Shown: positions 6,672 through 11,488 of the stretch, one piece after another
Layout of the letters: each line of letters opens with the position of its first letter
Numbering within the stretch: the stretch's first letter is position 1
Assembly (NCBI GenBank): GCA_013362385.1
Contig: JABFWC010000444.1
Location: 1 to 11,488 of the forward strand
DNA: 11,488 nt
Origin: Pseudarthrobacter sp.
GTDB lineage: Bacteria; Actinomycetota; Actinomycetes; Actinomycetales; Micrococcaceae
Direction of reading: 5' to 3'
Notes under the pieces: generated by a model
Seen by the model: the letters and a program-made list of their open reading frames with translations, nothing else
Told to the model about the DNA's origin: nothing
Databases searched by the model: none
Position numbers and translations under genes: made by a program

Positions 6672-7313
6672 TTAGACGGCGTCCGTAGGCGCTGCGCGGT
6701 CATCGATGGCAGTGGTCAGTCCGTCGATGCGGTCCATCGCGGCATTGAGCTTCTCGACCGCGGCCCACAGACCCGGATGCTGCTCCCTGACCTGCTCCAG
6801 GCTGGTCCCGGCTGAGCGGAGCGACGCCAGGTCGAAGCTGACGTTGGTGCGAGCACCCGCCACGGCGGCACGGAGGGCGCCGCAGGCGACGATGACGTCC
6901 GCGACGAGGGCGCGGTTTCCCTTGGTCGCCAGCCAGGCGAGGTCGTCGATGGCGTCGATGGCGCGCTCGCCGAGGACCGCTGACGCTTTCGCTGCGTCCA
7001 CCGAGGACCGCCGGATGGCATCGTCCCGCTCCGGCCCCGGATCGAGACGGAACGCAGCCCCGAAGGCTTTGGACGCAGAGGCGTCCTGGTCCGCCAGGCG
7101 CAGGGCTTCGCGGCGCAGTAATTGTGCGCGTTCCCGGATCCTGGCCGGTTCGCCGCCGTCGTCCTCGCTGTACCCGGCCACCATCGACGTCAGAGACGCA
7201 GCTACCGCCAGCATCAGCCCCGTGCCTGCCCCGCCGCCGGGCGACCCCGTGGACTCGGCCAGCGCGCGCGTCCATTCCTCCACCGTGGATCCTTGCGTGG
7301 TCACTTCTCCCAT
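6672..7313 (-). CDS. Cyclodeaminase/cyclohydrolase family protein (FTCD C-terminal-like)
   Basis: This 213-residue, mostly helical protein resembles the formimidoyltetrahydrofolate cyclodeaminase C-terminal domain (FTCD_C), whose members convert formimino- or methenyl-tetrahydrofolate. The folate-site motif SPGGGAGTGL is at 24-33, followed by the helical run to MVAGYS. The second family block, GNRALVADVIVACGALRAAVAGARTN, spans 132-157 and includes D139. It stands alone: no formiminotransferase domain and no histidine-degradation gene is beside it. ATG 7313 has GAAGG only a few bases upstream. GTG 7283, with AGGA six bases ahead, is an equally good start and would lose only ten non-conserved residues. 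Its neighbour on the right is divergent, so it is probably a single-gene unit. A one-carbon role is inferred from family only. Confidence 0.85.
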   Translation of the reverse strand: MGEVTTQGSTVEEWTRALAESTGSPGGGAGTGLMLAVAASLTSMVAGYSEDDGGEPARIRERAQLLRREALRLADQDASASKAFGAAFRLDPGPERDDAIRRSSVDAAKASAVLGERAIDAIDDLAWLATKGNRALVADVIVACGALRAAVAGARTNVSFDLASLRSAGTSLEQVREQHPGLWAAVEKLNAAMDRIDGLTTAIDDRAAPTDAV

Positions 7314-7374
7314 GTCCTTCGCCGTGCCCAGAAAGCCGGGCTGCTAAACGGAAGCGTCATCCAGGGAGCGCACT

Positions 7375-7444
7375 GGCCCAGTTTTAGCGGTGGAAACCCC
7401 GGAAACATTGCAGTCCATGGGCGTTCTGGCCCCAAAACTGGGCC
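7375..7444. repeat. 11-bp perfect inverted repeat in a divergent intergenic region
   Basis: GGCCCAGTTTT (7375-7385) and its exact reverse complement AAAACTGGGCC (7434-7444) flank a 48-bp spacer. The left arm lies 62 bp from the cyclodeaminase start and the right arm 36 bp before the possible -10 of the alpha/beta hydrolase. Inside the spacer GGAAAC occurs twice (7392 and 7401). The layout fits a pair of regulator sites that could be bridged by looping. It is not a terminator: no gene ends here. Confidence 0.5.
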
Positions 7445-7479
7445 GGCGTGACGCTGAGCCCGGCCGGGCGGTTGCCCTG

Positions 7480-7485
7480 TAGTCT
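7480..7485 (+). promoter_or_regulatory. Possible -10 for a leaderless alpha/beta hydrolase transcript
   Basis: TAGTCT (TAnnnT) lies six bases before the ATG at 7492, which would put the transcription start on or next to the start codon. No Shine-Dalgarno sequence is present between them. No clear -35 is visible. This spacing is typical of leaderless genes in actinobacteria. Confidence 0.5.
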
Positions 7486-7491
7486 CGGCAC

Positions 7492-8277
7492 ATGGTGCAG
7501 CGGCATAGGTACGGGTACGGGGAGGATCCCAGCCAGTGGGGCGAGCTGTTCCTGCCCGACGTCGCGGGCGGAATCGGGCACCAGGGCGTGGTGGTGGTGA
7601 TCCACGGCGGCTACTGGCGCGCCCGGTACGGGGCGGAACTGGGGGAGCCGCTGGCCCGGGACCTGGCGGAGCACGGCATGGCTGCGTGGAACCTGGAATA
7701 CCGGCGGGCCGGCAACGGCGGAGGCTGGCCGGGCACGTTCCGGGACATCCTTGCGGGCATCGACAAGCTCGGTGACCTCGCGGATATCCACAACCTGGAC
7801 CTGGACAGGGTGGTGGCGCTCGGCCATTCCGCCGGCGGCCATCTGGCCGTCTGGGCGGCAGGGCGGCGACGGTTGGGAGGGCCGGGTGGTGAGCTCCAGG
7901 ACACTGGCGACGGCGTCCGGCTCAGCGGGGTGGTGAGCCAGTCCGGTGTCCTCGACCTGGCCGGGGCCGAGCGGCTTAACCTCAGCAACGGCGCGGTGAC
8001 CAACCTGCTGGGCGGGCCGTCGTCGGACTTCCCCGGACGCCACCAGCTTGCCGACCCCATGAACGCGCTGCCGCTGGACGTTCCCGTCTACGCCGTCCAT
8101 GCCGAGGACGACGCAGACGTCCCGGTCAGCATGTCCACGTCCTATGTGGACGCTGGCCGGGGCGGGACTGTCCCGGCGAAACTCGTCCTGGTGCCCGGCG
8201 ACCATTTCGCCTTGATCGATGTGACAACCGAGGCGTATGCCGCGTGCCGGGAGCTGGTCCGCGGGCTCCTCCACTGA
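7492..8277 (+). CDS. Alpha/beta hydrolase with HGGYW motif (kynurenine-formamidase-like)
   Basis: This 261-residue cytoplasmic serine hydrolase has the oxyanion-hole motif HGGYW at 38-42, nucleophile elbow GHSAGG at 111-116 (S113), acid D207 in HAEDDADVP, and H238 in PGDHF. All three triad residues are therefore present. HGGYW is the form seen in kynurenine formamidase and related esterases; other BD-FAE-type hydrolases have HGGxW as well, so the substrate stays open. No kynurenine-pathway gene is in the window. The ATG at 7492 has no ribosome site, and the transcript may be leaderless. The PfkB kinase gene starts 36 bp after its stop and could be co-transcribed. Confidence 0.85.
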   Translation: MVQRHRYGYGEDPSQWGELFLPDVAGGIGHQGVVVVIHGGYWRARYGAELGEPLARDLAEHGMAAWNLEYRRAGNGGGWPGTFRDILAGIDKLGDLADIHNLDLDRVVALGHSAGGHLAVWAAGRRRLGGPGGELQDTGDGVRLSGVVSQSGVLDLAGAERLNLSNGAVTNLLGGPSSDFPGRHQLADPMNALPLDVPVYAVHAEDDADVPVSMSTSYVDAGRGGTVPAKLVLVPGDHFALIDVTTEAYAACRELVRGLLH

Positions 8278-8313
8278 CATGAACTGCTGCCCGGCCCCTC
8301 TTTCTGGCAGAGT

Positions 8314-9264
8314 ATGACCATGCTCACAGTGATTGGCGAAGGCCTTGTCGACGTTGTCCAGCGCGCCTCCGGGATTGAGGCCCACGTGGGCGGCAGCCCG
8401 CTCAACGTTGCGGTGGGCCTGGCCCGCCTGGACCACCCCGTGCAGTTCATCGGCCGCTACGGCCGTGACGCCTACGGGGACGCCGTGGCAGCGCACCTGC
8501 GGTCCAGCTCGGTGATGCTGCCGGTTCCACCCGATGAGCTGCCCACCAGCGTGGCCACCGCCTTGATTGACGACGACGGCGCCGCCACCTACACGTTCGA
8601 CCTCGCCTGGGAGCTCCCCGGCCTCACCGGCCGGCTCGGCTTCATGCTGCAGGGCACCACCCTGCTGCACACCGGCTCCATCGCCACGATGCTTGCGCCG
8701 GGTGCCACCGAGGTGCTGGCCGCCGTCGAATATGCCCACCCGTCCGCCACCATCAGCTTCGATCCCAACTGCCGGCCCACCATCGTCACTGACGTGGACT
8801 ATGCCCGCCGGCAAACGGAAAAGTTCGTGGCACTCTCCGACGTGGTCAAGGCCTCCGACGAGGACCTCGCGTGGCTGTACCCCGGGCAGGACGTACTGGA
8901 CTCGGCGCGCAAGTGGCTGGCCATGGGCGGCGAGGAAGGCCCGGCGCTCGTGGTGGTCACCCGCGGCGCGGACGGGCCGTGGGGCGCCTGCCGGTCCGGC
9001 GAAACCTCCGTGCCCGCACCCAGTGTGGAGGTGGCGGACACCGTCGGCGCGGGCGACTCGTTCATGGCGGCCCTCCTCTCCGGGCTGGTGGACCGCGAAC
9101 TCGACGGCGCCCAGAACCGCCAGGACCTGCGGGACCTTCCTGTGGAGACACTGGCCGAGCTCCTGGAGCACGCTGCCCGGGCCGCCGCGGTCACGGTGTC
9201 CCGTCCCGGTGCCAACCCGCCCACCCGCGCCGAGCTGCACGGCGTGGTGGCCGAAGAGGGGTGA
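8314..9264 (+). CDS. PfkB-family carbohydrate kinase (fructokinase-like)
   Basis: This 316-residue ribokinase-fold enzyme transfers phosphate from ATP to a sugar. PfkB signature 1 is VGGSPLNVAVGLARL (25-39). Signature 2 is DTVGAGDSFMAALLSG (242-257), with catalytic D248. SFDPNCRP (148-155), K179 with S181 and E183, and VVVTRGADG (213-221) are the usual substrate and nucleotide elements. The wording FDPNCRP and GGSPLNVA is common in bacterial fructokinases, so fructose is the best guess; 2-keto-3-deoxygluconate or another sugar is possible. No SD is seen. ATG 8314 and ATG 8320 are both usable, and CAGAGT at 8308-8313 could be a -10 for a leaderless start at 8320. It converges on the substrate-binding protein gene with a 24-bp gap. 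Confidence 0.9.
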   Translation: MTMLTVIGEGLVDVVQRASGIEAHVGGSPLNVAVGLARLDHPVQFIGRYGRDAYGDAVAAHLRSSSVMLPVPPDELPTSVATALIDDDGAATYTFDLAWELPGLTGRLGFMLQGTTLLHTGSIATMLAPGATEVLAAVEYAHPSATISFDPNCRPTIVTDVDYARRQTEKFVALSDVVKASDEDLAWLYPGQDVLDSARKWLAMGGEEGPALVVVTRGADGPWGACRSGETSVPAPSVEVADTVGAGDSFMAALLSGLVDRELDGAQNRQDLRDLPVETLAELLEHAARAAAVTVSRPGANPPTRAELHGVVAEEG

Positions 9265-9288
9265 CGGTCAAAGCAATCGGCGGGTCCT

Positions 9289-10467
9289 TTACTCCTTGCC
9301 GAGTCCGGCGGCAGTGGTCTTCTCTCCGGACACGCTGTTGAGCTGGCGCAGGTCGAAGATTCCGTTGATGTCGGCCTGCTTGGTGGTGCCTGCCGTCACA
9401 CCGTCGGCGAGGAGCTTCTGGTAGGTGCCCGCGAGCGGGTCCACGGTGAACACGATGTTCTTCAGGGACCGGTCGATGACGTCGGCCTTGAGCTCGGCGC
9501 CGGCGGCTTCCTTGAGAGCTGCGTTGATGACGCTGGCTTTCTCGCCGTCGGCCGCCTTGTTCAGCCACTCAACCGACTTCACGTGGCCCTTAAGGAGCGC
9601 TTTCACGGTGTCCGGGTGGTCGGCGGCGAACTTCTGGTTGACGATGAGGATGGTGGTGGGGAACTCGCCCGGCTTGCCGGACAGTGAGCCGTCCCAGAGG
9701 TCCTTTTCGTCCACCAGGACCTTGGCGCCGGCCTGCAGCACCAGCCGCGACGCCCACGGCTCCGGCAGCCACGCGCCGTCGAGCTTTCCGTCCTGGAACA
9801 GCTTCAGGGTCTGGGCGTTCTCGGTGGGGTTGATCGCCACGTCGCCGCTGCCGTCCACGTTCGTCTTGTAGCCCTGCGAGGTGAGCCAGGCGCGGAGCGC
9901 GACGTCCTGCGTGCCGCCGAGCTGCGGTGAGGCGAGGATCTTGCCTTTCAGGTCCGCGGCCGAGCTGATCTCCGGCTTGACCACAAGCTGCGCGCCGCCC
10001 GCGGCAGCCCCGGCGATGATGTTCACCGACTCGCCCTGGCTCTTCACGAAGGAGTTGATGGCCGGATTCGGTCCGATGTACGTCGCGTCGATGGCGCCCG
10101 CGTTCAGGGCCTCGATGGCTGCGGGCCCGGCATTGAAGACTTGGGTGCTGAGCTTGGTGCTGCCCAGTTCGTCGGCGATGAAGCCCTTGCTGACGCCCAC
10201 CAGGGCCGGGGCATGGGTGACATTGCCAAAGTAGCCAAGCTTAAGTTCGGCGGCGGGATTGCCGGCGGGCGCCGCTTCCTGCGTGGCGGCCGGGGATCCG
10301 CTGTTGACGGCGGAGGCAATGGCGGCGCCCCCGCCGACGAGGGCAAGGGCGGCTGCCGCAATGCCGAGCTTCAGCCCGAGCGGGCGTTTGGGCCTGGCTG
10401 GCTCGCCGGCGACGATGCGGGTGGAGCCTTGCTGGTTTTGGGGACTCTTGTCCTGGGGATTTGCCAC
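9289..10467 (-). CDS. ABC transporter substrate-binding protein, sulfonate/taurine/nitrate type
   Basis: This 392-residue protein resembles SsuA/TauA (NMT1-like) periplasmic binding proteins that present aliphatic sulfonates or related compounds to an ABC importer. A 30-residue charged N-tail is followed by one hydrophobic span (about 31-53) and an Ala/Pro linker to about 73. The binding domain opens with LKLGYFGNVTHAP (75-87), with SKGF at 93-96, IGPNPAIN (131-138), GGAQLVV, DLKGKILASPQLGGTQDVALRAWL (172-195) and EPWASRLV. No lipobox cysteine exists, and I find no cysteine anywhere in the chain, so it is a membrane-anchored or Sec-cleaved protein, not a lipoprotein. The start is GTG, with AAAGGA seven bases ahead. 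No permease or ATPase gene is adjacent: the downstream neighbour is the convergent kinase. The ligand is uncertain. Confidence 0.87.
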   Translation of the reverse strand: MANPQDKSPQNQQGSTRIVAGEPARPKRPLGLKLGIAAAALALVGGGAAIASAVNSGSPAATQEAAPAGNPAAELKLGYFGNVTHAPALVGVSKGFIADELGSTKLSTQVFNAGPAAIEALNAGAIDATYIGPNPAINSFVKSQGESVNIIAGAAAGGAQLVVKPEISSAADLKGKILASPQLGGTQDVALRAWLTSQGYKTNVDGSGDVAINPTENAQTLKLFQDGKLDGAWLPEPWASRLVLQAGAKVLVDEKDLWDGSLSGKPGEFPTTILIVNQKFAADHPDTVKALLKGHVKSVEWLNKAADGEKASVINAALKEAAGAELKADVIDRSLKNIVFTVDPLAGTYQKLLADGVTAGTTKQADINGIFDLRQLNSVSGEKTTAAGLGKE

Positions 10468-10500
10468 GGGGATTCCTTTGCTGGGGCGGATGCTGAGACG

Positions 10501-10529
10501 AGATTACGGAGCACCCGGCAGCCCCACAA
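10501..10529 (-). promoter_or_regulatory. Sigma70-like promoter for the substrate-binding protein
   Basis: On the minus strand TTGTGG (10524-10529) and TAATCT (10501-10506) are 17 bp apart. Transcription would start near 10494, giving a leader of about 27 nt before the GTG. Confidence 0.5.
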
Positions 10530-10577
10530 TCATTCGTGTCGCGGGCGTTAACGGGACGACGCGAACGCTCAACGTGG

Positions 10578-10611
10578 CGTCGCGCAGCGTCAAGAAACGT
10601 CGCGCGGCGTC
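10578..10611. repeat. 14-bp direct repeat with 20-bp period
   Basis: CGTCGCGCAGCGTC (10578-10591) recurs as CGTCGCGCGGCGTC (10598-10611), 13 of 14 identical, with AAGAAA between. The 20-bp spacing puts both copies on the same face of the helix. They lie 49-82 bp upstream of the -35 of the substrate-binding protein promoter, a place typical of activator sites. A looser, inverted relative may lie at about 10552-10565. Confidence 0.5.
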
Positions 10612-10673
10612 TTTATTCCGCCGGGGCGCCTGCCCCTTGTCCGGGGAGCAGGCCATAAAGCGGTGCCGCTAGT

Positions 10674-10699
10674 GATTTGTCCGGCCTGCCGGTGGGTAC
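10674..10699 (+). promoter_or_regulatory. SigB-type (general stress) promoter for the small membrane protein
   Basis: GATT (10674-10677), a 16-bp spacer and GGGTAC (10694-10699) match the GNNT-N14-16-GGGTAC/T pattern of actinobacterial SigB-like stress promoters. The predicted start near 10706 gives a short leader carrying AAGGAG before the ATG at 10744. Confidence 0.45.
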
Positions 10700-10743
10700 G
10701 TATGCGGCATGGGGGCTGTGTAAAACTAATCAAGGAGATGCTC

Positions 10744-10890
10744 ATGCTGCTTTGGATCGCTATCATCATCGCCGTTCTCTGGCTTCTCGGACTGCTCGCG
10801 AACATCGGCGGCGGCCTTATCCACATTCTTTTGGTTGTGGCAGTCGTCGTGCTCATCTTCCACTTCGTGCGTGGCAGGTCCCGGGTCTAG
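10744..10890 (+). CDS. lmo0937-type small membrane protein
   Basis: This 48-residue protein is almost entirely two transmembrane helices (about 2-19 and 25-41) joined by a short ANIGGG turn, with a basic tail HFVRGRSRV. WLLGLLANIGGGLIHILLVV and the R-G-R ending match the small lmo0937 family (DUF5670, as I recall). Its function is unknown; members are often stress-induced. The start is the ATG at 10744, seven bases after a perfect AAGGAG. A longer reading from 10663 in the same frame would add a Cys/Arg-rich segment across the predicted promoter and ribosome site, so I reject it. A stress-sigma-like promoter lies upstream and a strong hairpin follows the stop by 5 bp, so this is a complete one-gene transcript. 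Confidence 0.85.
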   Translation: MLLWIAIIIAVLWLLGLLANIGGGLIHILLVVAVVVLIFHFVRGRSRV

Positions 10891-10895
10891 CGCAT

Positions 10896-10939
10896 GGAGG
10901 ATTCCCGCCACTGGCCGGGACCAGCCGCGGGAATCCTCC
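10896..10939. terminator. Bidirectional terminator hairpin
   Basis: GGAGGATTCCCGC (10896-10908) and its perfect reverse complement (10927-10939) flank an 18-nt loop in which CTGG and CCAG can pair further. It lies between the stop of the small membrane protein and the stop of the convergent umuC-like gene, so it can serve both. A short A-run (CAAAACC) follows on the plus strand, and no classical T-tract is present. Confidence 0.8.
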
Positions 10940-10960
10940 GCCGCAAAACCCTTCCGGGGT

Positions 10961-11488
10961 TCAGGCCGCCTTCACCACGGGCAGTTCGTCCCAGTGCGTG
11001 GTGTACCGCGGGGAACGCATGTCCCGCTTCATGGTCCAGTCCAGTCCGGACTTGATGCCTGCATGGCCCAGCCCGATTGAACCGCGCCCAAAGCGGCGGC
11101 TCACGTCTTCCAGCAAGGGTCCGATGCCGCGCTCCTCATGAGGGTTCTCGAACGGTTGCAGCGGCGGCTGGTTGCCGCTTGGCCGCAGGTCGGTGAGCAT
11201 CAGGCCCGCCTTGGCATACTTGAGCCCGTCCCGGATGCTGGGCAGCAGGGCGTGCGCAGCCCTGGTGAGCAGGAGCGGATCCGCCGTGGGCATGGGGAGG
11301 GAAACGCACACTGACGGATACGCCTGTTCCTGGTTCCTGAACGGCGACGTGGCGGCGAACGCCGTGAGGACCTTCGCCTGGAGTCCGTGCTTTGAGAGCC
11401 TGGCGCTCGCCTGCTGGCCGTAGATGCTGAGCACTTCGCGGAGGCCGGCTGCGGTGGTCACGGGCGTGGCGAAGGAGCGGGAAAAGAT
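10961..11488 (-). CDS. umuC: UmuC-type Y-family DNA polymerase, C-terminal part (5' end outside window)
   Basis: Only the last 175 codons are present; the frame is open to the right edge. The visible part begins with IFSRSFATPVT, the SRSF motif at the start of the little-finger region of UmuC (usually SRSFG; here SRSFA). It continues with TSPF, LPMPTADPLLLTRAAH and KYAKAGLMLTDL, which are little-finger landmarks. The end, SPRYTTHWDELPVVKA, is the C-terminal tail (DUF4113) of UmuC proteins. The polymerase palm lies outside the window. Such enzymes carry out error-prone bypass of damaged DNA, and a umuD partner would be expected upstream, beyond 11488. A GTG at 11459-11461 could look like a start but lies inside the conserved domain. 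The stop is next to the shared terminator at 10896-10939. Confidence 0.9.
   Translation of the reverse strand: MFSRSFATPVTTAAGLREVLSIYGQQASARLSKHGLQAKVLTAFAATSPFRNQEQAYPSVCVSLPMPTADPLLLTRAAHALLPSIRDGLKYAKAGLMLTDLRPSGNQPPLQPFENPHEERGIGPLLEDVSRRFGRGSIGLGHAGIKSGLDWTMKRDMRSPRYTTHWDELPVVKAA

Noticed and set aside
7384..9240. A 618-codon open frame on the minus strand
   Set aside because: It lies antisense to the alpha/beta hydrolase and the PfkB kinase, both of which have intact catalytic motifs. Its composition (Gly/Arg/His/Val-rich, no domains) is that of a high-GC antisense shadow.
10663..10743. A longer start for the small membrane protein
   Set aside because: It would translate through the SigB-like -10 and the AAGGAG ribosome site, and the extra residues do not belong to the family.

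Overview
The window is high-GC DNA with the codon bias, SD-led starts and gene families of a soil actinobacterium. An Arthrobacter-type member of the Micrococcaceae (Arthrobacter, Pseudarthrobacter or Paenarthrobacter) is the best guess. The main reason is the first gene, which closely resembles the levan fructotransferases known from Arthrobacter. I see no rRNA, tRNA, insertion sequence, CRISPR array or phage gene, so this looks like ordinary chromosome with a mixed catabolic and transport content. No gap between genes exceeds 300 bases.

Layout. (1) 16-1584 (+): an exported GH32 levan fructotransferase with a twin-arginine signal. (2) 1591-3900 (-): a compact three-gene unit read right to left. 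It encodes a DUF5058-type membrane protein, a second unrelated-looking membrane protein with a conserved E-P-x-x-Y-x-P-x-x-G / G-N-I-S-N core, and a short-chain dehydrogenase. (3) 3901-4169: a divergent control region with nested dyads and two strong hairpins that could form a three-way-junction leader RNA for the next gene. (4) 4170-5612 (+): an amidase-signature hydrolase with its Ser-cisSer-Lys residues intact. It converges on and overlaps by 20 bp (5) 5593-6546 (-), a double-length tandem Lrp/AsnC regulator. (6) 6672-7313 (-): a stand-alone cyclodeaminase/cyclohydrolase-type protein. (7) 7492-9264 (+): an HGGYW-type alpha/beta hydrolase followed by a PfkB (fructokinase-like) sugar kinase. 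Both lack a Shine-Dalgarno site and may be leaderless. (8) 9289-10467 (-): an SsuA/TauA-like substrate-binding protein with a membrane anchor but no lipobox cysteine and no ABC partner genes beside it. (9) 10744-10890 (+): a 48-residue two-helix membrane protein of the lmo0937 type, behind a stress-sigma-like promoter and followed by a bidirectional terminator. (10) 10961-11488 (-): the C-terminal part of a UmuC-type Y-family DNA polymerase that runs off the right edge.

How the genes may work together. The most coherent local system is the divergent block 1591-6546. It holds two small polytopic membrane proteins of unknown function, an SDR oxidoreductase, an amidase and a large Lrp-type regulator, all arranged round one control region. 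My reading (inference) is a two-subunit uptake or exchange system for an amide or amino-acid derivative, with the amidase releasing the acid and ammonia, and the Lrp protein sensing the substrate or product. The levan fructotransferase turns extracellular levan into difructose anhydride IV. The PfkB kinase could in principle phosphorylate fructose, but it lies about 7 kb away in another transcription unit, so I do not claim a shared pathway.
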